NCBI GenBank assembly: GCA_016708305.1
Contig: JADJGB010000008.1
Span: 2,108,001 to 2,172,000, forward strand
DNA: 64,000 nt
From: Sphingobacteriales bacterium
Lineage (GTDB): Bacteria; Bacteroidota; Bacteroidia; Chitinophagales; Chitinophagaceae
Direction: 5' to 3'
The translations under genes and the position numbers were made by a program. Under the pieces are notes generated by a model that ran no database searches, had not been told where the DNA came from, and saw nothing but the letters and a program-made list of their open reading frames with translations. Positions 41,407 through 48,755 of this stretch are shown here, piece by piece. Within the stretch, counting starts at the first letter, position 1. Each line of letters starts with the position of its first letter.

Positions 41407-41483
41407 TATTTTGCATACGTTTTATCTCAAATAAAAAGCCTCACATAACTGACTGAAAATTAGCTAAATGAAACTTTGTATTG

Positions 41484-41528
41484 TGATCCGGATTGGATTC
41501 GAACCAATGACCTACTGCTTAGAAGGCA
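41484..41528 (-). other. tRNA-Arg(TCT) 3' half, likely attachment site
   Basis: Reading on the minus strand: anticodon loop CTTCTAA (anticodon TCT), half of the anticodon stem, the variable region, the T-arm ATTGG-TTCGAAT-CCAAT, and 3' acceptor strand CCGGATC plus discriminator A. The 5' half of a tRNA is not present to the right. A 3' tRNA fragment ending in the anticodon loop, 165 bp before a tyrosine integrase, is the classic footprint of integration into a tRNA gene. The intact tRNA should mark the other end, but I do not find it in this window. Confidence 0.7.
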
Positions 41529-41626
41529 TAAAATAGGGATAAATAACGAAATATCATACTTGTATCAAAAACAGCTGCAAGACTTGTCCTCACTACATTA
41601 CAGCCAAAATATTTATTGTTTCTTTG

Positions 41627-41657
41627 TTGTTTGTTTATGGCTTTATTACTATATTTG
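41627..41657 (+). promoter_or_regulatory. integrase promoter
   Basis: TTG (41627-41629), 20 bp, TATATTTG (41650-41657): an exact match to the Bacteroidota promoter pattern, about 33 bp upstream of the integrase start codon. The repeated TGTTCCATAAA just downstream (41656-41678) could be a regulatory or arm-binding site. Confidence 0.6.
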
Positions 41658-41690
41658 TTCCATAAATGTTCCATAAATTAAAAAAAAAAC

Positions 41691-42926
41691 ATGCAAACGG
41701 CAACCAGTAAAGCGTATATTAATAATATAGTAAATTCCAAAGGAGAAAGTACGGTAATGATTCGGGTAACATACAACCGGAAAAAAAAGTATTATAAAAC
41801 AAACATAACCTGCACCCCAGAAGCATTTAAGCGAGCAACGACCGCAAAACGCAAAACAGAGAATGACAGGGAACTGTATTTCAGGATAAAAGCGTTTGAG
41901 GACAGAGCCGAGCAAGTAATTCAGGAATTGCCTTTTTTTACATTCGATGGATTTGCCGTCAAGTACATAGAGAACCGGAAAGCCGCAGATACACTAACTG
42001 AAATTTACGAAGCCAAAATAAAGGAACTTACCGATAATGGCAAAATAGGAACTGCAACCACCTATCGAAATGCTATAAACAGCCTGAATGAGTTTAAAAA
42101 GGATATGGCTTTGGGAAATATTACCGCAAAAAAATTGCAGGAGTATTCAAAATGGATGCTTAATAAGCAGAGGTCGAAGAACACTATCAGCATTTATTTG
42201 CGTACATTGAGAGCGATTTTTAACGAACAAATAGCCACAAAAAACATAAATGAAGACTTGTATCCTTTTCGTCGTAAAAAGACAGAGAAAAGAAAATATG
42301 CACCACCTGCTCCCGTTAAAAGAAAGCGAGCTTTAACCGATGCTGAACTAAGTTTACTTTACTACTATGAACCCAAATTGACGGCTCAAGTGAAAGCATT
42401 GGATTTTTGGAAACTTTCTTATTTGTGTTCGGGAATGAATTTTACGGACATTTTGAATTTGAAAGTAAAAGATTATGACGGGCAATATATTCGATTTTTC
42501 AGGCAAAAAACCGAGGAAACAGATGACCCCACCGAAATAGTCGTTTACATGGGGGAAGATGCAAAAACTATTGTAAACAAATACCGTGTAATTAATCTAA
42601 CCCCACAGGCTTTTTTATTTCCTTTTCTTACAAAAAACACGGATGCTGAAACCCATCATAATAGGGTGAAGTCATTTATTTGCCAGACAAATAAGCAATT
42701 GAAAAAAATCTGCAAAGAGATCGGCATACAATATGTAAGCACTTACCACGCCCGACATAGTTTCGCAAATAAGTTAAAACAGGGTGGCATAGGCATAGAG
42801 AAGATAAAGGAAGCATTAGGACATGCAAGCGAAAAAACCACTGAAACATATTTGAAATCATTTAATGATGAAGTGTATAAAGAAATAGCAGCAATGGTAA
42901 AACCCCTAAAAGTAGTTAATCAATGA
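41691..42926 (+). CDS. tyrosine-type site-specific integrase
   Basis: 411 residues, intact. An arm-type DNA-binding N-terminus (VNSKGESTVMIRVTYNRKKKYYKTNI) is followed by a SAM-like domain (TATTYRNAINSLNEFKK) and a catalytic domain with HARHSFANKLKQGG, EALGHASEKTTETYL (His and Tyr nucleophile). The first canonical Arg region reads SGMNFTDILNLK, as in a Bacteroidota mobile-element subgroup where Asn-Phe replaces it. It should integrate and excise the element at the tRNA-Arg site. Its stop overlaps the next gene start (ATGA), so the two are coupled. Confidence 0.93.
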   Translation: MQTATSKAYINNIVNSKGESTVMIRVTYNRKKKYYKTNITCTPEAFKRATTAKRKTENDRELYFRIKAFEDRAEQVIQELPFFTFDGFAVKYIENRKAADTLTEIYEAKIKELTDNGKIGTATTYRNAINSLNEFKKDMALGNITAKKLQEYSKWMLNKQRSKNTISIYLRTLRAIFNEQIATKNINEDLYPFRRKKTEKRKYAPPAPVKRKRALTDAELSLLYYYEPKLTAQVKALDFWKLSYLCSGMNFTDILNLKVKDYDGQYIRFFRQKTEETDDPTEIVVYMGEDAKTIVNKYRVINLTPQAFLFPFLTKNTDAETHHNRVKSFICQTNKQLKKICKEIGIQYVSTYHARHSFANKLKQGGIGIEKIKEALGHASEKTTETYLKSFNDEVYKEIAAMVKPLKVVNQ

Positions 42927-43684
42927 AAAAGACAACATTTGATTTTTTTGCAAACGGGTCAATCCCGGCAGGGTGGGATATTGACGGCAAAACAGAGGAT
43001 AGTATAAGAATAGTAAAGCAACATAATGCCAAGATAGCAGAACGGTATCGGGCAAACCTGAAAAATATAAAAAACGGGATTGATAAGGTTGCTATAAAAA
43101 TGATGCAAACGACAGAAAAACCACTACCTGCACACGAATACGAAAAAATAGAACGGCAATTTTCGCAGTTAAAAAGCGCAGCCACGTTACTACTGAAAGA
43201 ACCCTATGATGCCGGAATAATCATAAACGGAGTGCCAAATACAGAAATAGAAAATGCCTATAAAAAAGGTATCATTTACTATGAAAAAGTACCGGACGAA
43301 ATAGATACACACTTGCAAGTTTTAGCCGGACTAATGAAAATGGATAAAAAAGCTAAAGTGATTAAAAAAGAATTTAAAGAACTATCAGATTGTTTTCAAT
43401 CCTCTGATGACTACCATAGAGCAATAGCATTGCTTCAAAATACGAAACCCTGCATCATAGATAAAAATATGAATTATTGTACAGGTGAAAGAAAAAAAAT
43501 TGCAATATCCGAGTGGATAAACTTATTAATTGAAAGCCCCGATTTTTCTTTTTCTAAGCCGGACGATAAAACCCTTGTAACACTCTTAAATAACGCCTTC
43601 GCAGGGTTGAATATGGGGGCAGATGGTCGCACACTTGACAATAAAAGCAGCCAGTGGAGTAGTAAACTGAAAGCAGCCAAATAA
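42923..43684 (+). CDS. unknown protein coupled to the integrase, 253 aa
   Basis: No family recognised. It is soluble and mainly helical, with no signal or membrane segment: FFANGSIPAGWDIDGKTEDS at the start, and a middle rich in Lys, Glu and Ile. The start overlaps the integrase stop by 4 bp, a position often held by an element-specific accessory or cargo gene. It ends 77 bp before the excisionase-like gene. It could be an integration accessory factor or a defence or interference gene; nothing in the sequence decides between these. Confidence 0.75.
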   Translation: MKKTTFDFFANGSIPAGWDIDGKTEDSIRIVKQHNAKIAERYRANLKNIKNGIDKVAIKMMQTTEKPLPAHEYEKIERQFSQLKSAATLLLKEPYDAGIIINGVPNTEIENAYKKGIIYYEKVPDEIDTHLQVLAGLMKMDKKAKVIKKEFKELSDCFQSSDDYHRAIALLQNTKPCIIDKNMNYCTGERKKIAISEWINLLIESPDFSFSKPDDKTLVTLLNNAFAGLNMGADGRTLDNKSSQWSSKLKAAK

Positions 43685-43760
43685 TTATTTGCAGTTATTT
43701 GCATAATGCAGATACACGCAAATAGGTAGTAGTTTTTTTGTGCCATAAAAATAAAAAATT

Positions 43761-44093
43761 ATGGTACAACAAATGATTATTAGTATAACACCGAGCGAAC
43801 TGCAAACGCTAATAATAGATAGCGTAAAGGCAGTATTAGACCACTATTCGCCGCAAACAGCCGACCCCGCCAACCAATGGCTAAACATTGACGAATTGCT
43901 AACTTATCACCCCGAGCGTCCGGCAAAGCAAACCGTTTATCAATGGCTTAGCGCGGGAACAATCCCCGCTCACAAGAAAGGGAAAAAGGTTTATTTTCTG
44001 AAATCGGAAATTGACGAATGGCTTGCATCTTCCAAACGAATCACAAAACAGATTGCAGCAGACGAAGCGAATGATTATCTAACCAAAAATTAA
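43761..44093 (+). CDS. excisionase-like helix-turn-helix protein
   Basis: 110 residues. The C-terminal half is a MerR-like winged HTH of the excisionase/HTH_17 type: NQWLNIDELLTYHPERPAKQTVYQWLSAGTIPAHKKGKKVYFLKSEIDEWL. Such proteins direct excision or regulate the element. It stands directly upstream of the replication genes. There is a real start ATG 12 bp into the frame as an alternative. Confidence 0.85.
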   Translation: MVQQMIISITPSELQTLIIDSVKAVLDHYSPQTADPANQWLNIDELLTYHPERPAKQTVYQWLSAGTIPAHKKGKKVYFLKSEIDEWLASSKRITKQIAADEANDYLTKN

Positions 44094-44105
44094 AATCAAT
44101 AACCT

Positions 44106-45182
44106 ATGACAGAAAAAAAAGAAGCCACCGGCGAAGGTGGCAAAAGTTCGAGTTTAGCACATGGCAAAGATACGGAATTAATTGATTTTGATTTAGAAGA
44201 TTTTGAAGCAGAAACGGACAAATTAATTTCTGATTTATGCGAAGCCAAAGGTTTGTTTTTGGTTAAGAGCGCAAACAAATGGATGCAAGAAGCAAGCAGA
44301 CGACCAATTCCAAAAATGTTATTCGATGCCTTTTGGTTTCAAGGCGAGGTTTGCATTTTATTTGCCGACACCAATTTAGGCAAATCAATTTTAGCAGTTC
44401 AGATTGGCGAAGCTATAAGTAAAGGATTTCCGATAAACGGTTTTAAAAACGAATCGAAAAAACAGAAAGTTCTATATTTCGATTTTGAACTATCGGACAA
44501 ACAATTTGAAAACCGATATTCTATTAATTACACCCAGCACCATGTTTTCGATGACAATTTCCAAAGAATAGAAATTAATCCAGATGCTACCGTTCCAGAC
44601 GGCAGCACCTTTGAAGATTATTTAAATTTTTCACTTGAAAAAAGTATCAAAGAAACAGGGGCAAAGGTTTTGATTATAGATAACCTTACTTATCTAAAAA
44701 ATGAAACTGAAAAGGCTAAAGATGCTTTGCCTTTAATGAAGCATTTGAAAGCGTTGAAAGCGAAATATAACCTTTCTATTCTTGCACTTGCACACACTCC
44801 GAAAAGGGATTTGTCAAAGCCAATAAACAGAAACGATCTGCAAGGTAGTAAGATGCTGATAAACTTTACTGATAGTTGCTTTGCCATTGGCGAAAGCCAC
44901 AGCGATAAGCATTTAAGGTATCTAAAGCAAATCAAAGCCAGAAACACGGAGATTTTATTTGATACCGAAAACGTGGTTTTATGCCAGATAACAAAGCCGG
45001 ATAATTTTTTAGCATTTGAATTTATAGGTTATAGCGTGGAGAGCGAACATTTGAAAATTGTATCTGAAAACGATAATAATGTACTTGCCGCTAAAGTTTT
45101 GGAATTGAAGCAGCAAGGCAAAAGTTATCGTGAAATTGGTTTTGAATTAGGTATTTCTCACATGAAGGCAAAAGATTATTAA
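44106..45182 (+). CDS. RepA-like AAA/RecA-superfamily ATPase
   Basis: 358 residues. Walker A is ADTNLGKSILAVQIG, Walker B VLIIDNLTYL, with HTPKRDL and SKMLINFTDSCFAIGES matching hexameric RepA/DnaB-like helicase-type ATPases (AAA_25). The C-terminal HTH-like tail is GKSYREIGFELGISHMKAK. It is probably the replicative helicase of the element. It begins 12 bp after the excisionase-like gene. The coding frame stops just before a block of 9-bp repeats. Confidence 0.87.
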   Translation: MTEKKEATGEGGKSSSLAHGKDTELIDFDLEDFEAETDKLISDLCEAKGLFLVKSANKWMQEASRRPIPKMLFDAFWFQGEVCILFADTNLGKSILAVQIGEAISKGFPINGFKNESKKQKVLYFDFELSDKQFENRYSINYTQHHVFDDNFQRIEINPDATVPDGSTFEDYLNFSLEKSIKETGAKVLIIDNLTYLKNETEKAKDALPLMKHLKALKAKYNLSILALAHTPKRDLSKPINRNDLQGSKMLINFTDSCFAIGESHSDKHLRYLKQIKARNTEILFDTENVVLCQITKPDNFLAFEFIGYSVESEHLKIVSENDNNVLAAKVLELKQQGKSYREIGFELGISHMKAKDY

Positions 45183-45185
45183 GTA

Positions 45186-45261
45186 AACTGTAACAACTGT
45201 AACAACTGTAACAACTGTAACACCCTGTTACAAGTGTTACACCTGTTACACCTGTTACACC
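45186..45261. repeat. iteron-like 9-mer palindrome between ATPase and primase
   Basis: Four direct copies of AACTGTAAC (45186-45221), a 6-bp spacer ACCCTG, then TTACAAGTG, TTACACCTG, TTACACCTG and TTACACC (45228-45261). The second block is an imperfect reverse complement of the first (7 of 9 positions), so the whole is a 76-bp interrupted palindrome made of iterons. It is non-coding and sits between two replication genes. A role as replication origin or as a repressor-binding site is likely. Confidence 0.75.
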
Positions 45262-45274
45262 AAATAAAAAACGT

Positions 45275-46356
45275 ATGAAAGAATATCAAAAACTTGAATT
45301 TGACAAAAAGCGTTTCAGGATAAAGCATTGTCCATGTGGAAAATCAAACAAAGATGGAAAATTTATTCCTTACAAAGGGCTTGATAATTGTGGATATTGC
45401 CACAGTTGCGGCAAGACGTTTTTACCTGAATTGCAAAAAAATGATAACATGAAGTTTGAAGCACAACCCAAACAAGTATCATGTATTAGTCCTGATTTAG
45501 TAGAAAAATCTTTGAAGGCAAGTAATAATTTTCTGATTTTCTTAAATAGCTTATTTGGTACTGATGCAACGGAGAGTTTAAAGGAACGGTATAAAATAGG
45601 CAGTTCAAAGCATTGGAACGGAGCGACTGTTTTTGGCAGATTGACCATTTCGGGAAAGTGAGAACAGGTAAAATAATGCAATATGATGCCACCACAGGCA
45701 AGCGAGTAAAAGAACCTTACAGACTTATTCAGTGGGTGCATACAGCCTTAAATTTGAAGGATTTTAGCCTTTCTCAATGTTTGTTCGGGTTGCATTTCAT
45801 CGCCGAAAATGGCAGCGAAAACAAGCCTATTGCCATCGTGGAAAGTGAAAAGACGGCTATCATTGCCAGCGTATTTCTACCAAAATATATTTGGATGGCA
45901 ACAGGTGGCAAAGAAGGTTTGACAGCCGAAAGATTACAGCCTTTAGCAGGCAGGAAAGTTATTTTATTTCCTGATTTAAATGGTTTTGAATTATGGAAAG
46001 AAAAGGCAAAACATTTGATAAATGTTTCTGATATTACGGTATCGGATTATTTACAGAAAAGAGTTTCAGAAAGTGAAGTTAAACAAGGTTATGACCTTGC
46101 CGACTACCTTACTAATTTACCTCTGTATTATCCTAAAGAATGGAGCCAGCCACTACCAGCAAATAATGTTAATGATAGATGGAGATTGATTAATTCAATA
46201 TGTAATCTGGAAACTGCAATCAATAGCGATGACGGCGAAACTGTACTAAAACAAATTGATAGGATTTATTCGTTCTTTCCTGATAAGGAAACTGATTTGC
46301 CGATTGACCTATTCCGGCAATATGCACCAAAGGCACTAAGTATTATATTAAATTAA
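45275..46356 (+). CDS. DUF6371/toprim primase-like protein (frameshifted)
   Basis: An N-terminal zinc ribbon (KHCPCGKSNKDGKF ... CGYCHSCGKTF) is followed by a DUF6371 / toprim-like part: VFWQIDHFGKVRTGKIMQYD, IAIVESEKTAIIASVFLP, the acidic GRKVILFPDLNGFELWKEKA, and VKQGYDLADYL. This looks like a DNA primase or primase-like replication protein partnering the RepA-like ATPase. The frame shifts near 45640 (NGATVF then WQIDHFGK); span 3n+2, so probably one missing base. About 360 residues when joined. Confidence 0.83.
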
Positions 46357-46384
46357 ATAAAGTAAACAATTAAAATTCAATTAA

Positions 46385-46638
46385 ATGACAAACACAATTA
46401 GAACAGAAATCGAACAGCAGGCGGTATTTTATTCTACAGCTAAAGAAGCCGAAAAAGTTTTGGGAGAGCTTCCCAGATTTTAACGGACGGCGGATATGAT
46501 TTCAGCAGGCAATTTTGGACAAACGAAAATTTCAGAAATGGAGTGTTCGATGTTGCGCCAAATGGACTTTTAAAAATGAATGTTGAAAATGTGAAATTCA
46601 TTGAAAACAATAATAAAAAACAAGGCAATGGCATTTAA
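46385..46638 (+). CDS. small element protein (frameshifted)
   Basis: Starts MTNTIRTEIEQQAVFYSTAKEAEKVLGELP and continues after a shift near 46477 as LTDGGYDFSRQFWTNENF...NGLLKMNVENVKFIENN. About 84 residues, span 3n+2. No domain recognised. Its stop overlaps the start of the next gene by 11 bp, arguing for real coupled translation. Confidence 0.6.
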
Positions 46639-46933
46639 AAAAGGTAATTCAGGCAATCCACAAGGCAGACCAGCAGGCACGGCGAATAAGACCACAGAGG
46701 CAATTAGAGCCACCGTAAATCAGTTTATAAGTGATAATTTGCCTAATATCCAGGCAGAATATAACAACCTTGAAAGCAAGGATAAACTTGAATTTCTAAA
46801 CAAATTACTTGCCTACACTTTGCCTAAGTTACAGGCTGTTCAAATGGATGCAACTATTCAGCCGCCGCCGATTGATGTTTCACAGCTTTCAAATAAGCAA
46901 GTCAAAGACCTTTTAAATGAAATAATATGCTAA
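46628..46933 (+). CDS. DUF5681 domain protein
   Basis: 102 residues starting MAFKKGNSGNPQGRPAGTANKTTEAIR, the DUF5681 signature (K.GN.GNP.GRP) found in phage and mobile-element proteins, where it often resembles a small-terminase-type DNA-binding domain. I use the ATG at 46628 instead of an upstream TTG. It overlaps the previous gene by 11 bp and the next by 7 bp. The presence of this gene is one reason to think of a phage-satellite-like element. Confidence 0.82.
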   Translation: MAFKKGNSGNPQGRPAGTANKTTEAIRATVNQFISDNLPNIQAEYNNLESKDKLEFLNKLLAYTLPKLQAVQMDATIQPPPIDVSQLSNKQVKDLLNEIIC

Positions 46934-47169
46934 TATTAGACAGATGGCTACTAAATGCGCTTATTGATGGCAGGGCAACCAAACACGAAGCAAAGCAATT
47001 TAAACGGTTTGAGGGTACAACGGCCAGCGACTTGCAAAATGCTATTGACAGCGAAGCAGGTTTTATCGCAAATGAAGATGACTTTACCAGCGAACAGAGA
47101 GAAGTTTTCTTTGATTATCTATTAAAACTAAAATCAGAGATTGAGGCCAAAGAAAGCGTGAAATATTGA
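46927..47169 (+). CDS. small element protein, 80 aa
   Basis: Acidic, helical protein (LDRWLLNALIDGRATKHEAKQFKRF, EDDFTSEQREVFFDYLLKLKSEIE) with no recognised family. It overlaps the DUF5681 gene and is the last gene before the hairpin array. Confidence 0.65.
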   Translation: MLILDRWLLNALIDGRATKHEAKQFKRFEGTTASDLQNAIDSEAGFIANEDDFTSEQREVFFDYLLKLKSEIEAKESVKY

Positions 47170-47222
47170 CAAAGAAAGGGAGGGATAAGCAATCGCCAGG
47201 AATTAATCAATATACAGATAGG

Positions 47223-47429
47223 TTGTTATCAATAAATGATAACAAGCAAAAACACAACACTCAAAAAGAAAGGCATGGAGTAAGTTTGTCAATAAATGAC
47301 AATCCACCAAACCACAACACCCGAAAAGAAAAGCTTTGACTTTGTCAATAAATGACAAAGTCGATACCCACAACACTCAAAAAGAAAGGCTTCGCCTTTG
47401 TCAATAAATGACAAACACGACACTCAAAA
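47223..47429. repeat. array of four hairpins in 56-60 bp tandem repeats
   Basis: Four copies of a hairpin with an invariant 7-nt loop AATAAAT at 47231, 47291, 47347 and 47403. The stems are TTGTTATC/GATAACAA, TTGTC/GACAA, GACTTTGTC/GACAAAGTC and TTTGTC/GACAAA. The stem sequence differs between units but stays paired. Between hairpins the text CACAACACTCAAAAAGAAAGGC (first 20 bases conserved with few changes) recurs. It lies between the last gene of the integrative element and its terminator. Not a CRISPR array: the spacers are alike and no cas gene is near. Confidence 0.8.
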
Positions 47430-47441
47430 AGTAGTTTTTTT

Positions 47442-47467
47442 AACCGTCCTAAATGGGCGGTTTTTTT
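47442..47467 (+). terminator. terminator of the integrative-element operon
   Basis: Stem AACCGTCC/GGGCGGTT (one G-T pair) with loop TAAAT, followed by seven T residues. Confidence 0.8.
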
Positions 47468-47469
47468 GT

Positions 47470-47749
47470 GCTAAAGTGAAATGTTTAACAGATTTTGTTC
47501 CGCTAATGTGCCAAATGATTTTTAAACCTTTATAAGTTATTGATAATCAGATATTTATAGAGGTGGTTATGTTCCTGTTCTGGGCACGAAACCACCTTTT
47601 TGGTGGTTTTTTTAATAAAATTGATGTAATTCAATGCTGGTAATGGTTTCATGAGTTTTTGTTTCTTGATAGTTCATTTTATTATCCGCTTGTTTTTGCA
47701 CCTTTTGTACCTTGACTGTACCTTGAATATATAAATTTTGTTGTTTTTA
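47470..47749. other. intergenic region with second terminator
   Basis: Holds a strong hairpin AAACCACC-TTTTT-GGTGGTTT followed by T residues at 47589-47613. The preceding GGTTATGTTCCTGTTCTGGG faintly recalls a tRNA 3' end but lacks a good T-loop, so I do not call it. The element boundary may lie here. Confidence 0.5.
47589..47613 (+). terminator. strong hairpin terminator
   Basis: Perfect 8-bp stem AAACCACC/GGTGGTTT with a 5-nt T loop and a downstream T-run on the plus strand. Confidence 0.75.
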
Positions 47750-48095
47750 TGGAACTAATAATAAAAAAGCCTGCTACGCTAAGAAATAGAAAAAATACAG
47801 GTGGTACAATATTGCTTCGGTTGGATATTTATCACAAGGTAAAAGAACCATAGAAATACTAAAATACCTCAAGCTATCTAATCCGACTACAACTTCTGGA
47901 AGAGAGCGAAATAAAGAGCTATCTACACAAGCCGACGCAATTCGACTTACACGGGCAATAGAATTGGAGTGGAACAATTATACTGTTGCCAGTAATTCTG
48001 GAAAGAAAATAGACGTAATTATATGGATGCAGTCATATATAGATGTTTATACCAAGAAGGGTAAACGAAAAATGCAGGGGGATTATACTCTTTAA
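47750..48095 (+). pseudogene. second tyrosine integrase, N-terminal remnant
   Basis: Starts MELIIKKPATLRNRKNTGGTILLRLDIYHK. After a break near 47845 it continues EYLKL-like (ILKYLKLSNPTTTSGRERNKELSTQADAI) and ends in QSYIDVYTKKGKRKMQGDY. This matches the arm and SAM-like domains of Bacteroidota integrases. The catalytic domain is missing because an IS630 remnant starts at about 48095. It suggests a second, older integration next to the first element. Confidence 0.7.
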
Positions 48096-48755
48096 TTCAC
48101 TAATAGTCTTAAATATATTTAAATAAAGTTGGAATGAAGTGATTGAAATAATTCTTTCTATAGTGAGTTTTTCTTGAATAATTCTTTCCAGTTCCTTTGA
48201 AAGTTCTTCAAGAGATTTGTGAGTTTTATTTACTATAAATGATTTGATGTACTTCTATATCAGTTCAGATGGATTGAGTTTTGGACTATATGGTGGAAGG
48301 AAGATCAGTGCAATGTTTTCAGGCACTCTGAATCTTTTGGCTTTTTGGAATGCACCATTGTCCGGAATAATCATTTTGAATTCCTAAGGTTTTTGTTTTG
48401 AAAGCTCACCAAGAAAATACTCAAACATATCCGTATTACAGTAGGGTAATTCCAGTAGGAGCCTTTCTCCTGTTACCGGAGAGAAAGCGCCAAATAGGTA
48501 GGTGTTTTCAAACTTATGCTGATAGGGACAGATCGGTTGTACTCCCTTTGCGGTTAACTTCCTTCCTACACGAGTGAATAACCCAAAGCGACTTTCATCC
48601 TGGAAGTGGAGAATGAAGGTTTTATATTTATGATTATTGTTTTTAATATGTTCTTTAATCGTTGACGGCAAAAAATAACTGGAAGAAGCTATAGACAGGC
48701 TAATCATTCCCGAACTCCAAAATACCGGCCTCCTTCCCCCGGAACAAGACTGCAA
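48095..48755 (-). pseudogene. IS630 family transposase remnant with two in-frame TAG codons
   Basis: DDE-domain part of an IS630 transposase: FILHFQDESRFGLFTRVGRKL, YLFGAFSPVTGERLL, then MIIPDNGAFQKAKRF, LIFLPPYSPKLNPSELI and KYIKSFIVNKTHKSLEEL. The frame is continuous apart from TAG at about 48384 and TAG at about 48258, where Trp is expected after PSELI. Nonsense changes without frameshifts indicate a truly dead copy. The N-terminal half is missing. Confidence 0.78.

Noticed and set aside
47223..47429. CRISPR array
   Set aside because: The regularly spaced repeats have spacers that are themselves similar, only four units, long palindromes of varying sequence, and no cas gene nearby.
47560..47595. 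tRNA 3' end serving as right attachment site
   Set aside because: GGTTATGTTCCTGTTCTGGG lacks the GTTCRA T-loop and does not match the tRNA-Arg fragment at 41484-41528.
4690..48400. Reassignment of TAG as a sense codon
   Set aside because: In-frame TAG occurs in the LamG lipoprotein and twice in an IS630 remnant, but intact genes such as the MATE transporter and the Rrf2 regulator end normally at TAG, and no suppressor tRNA was seen.
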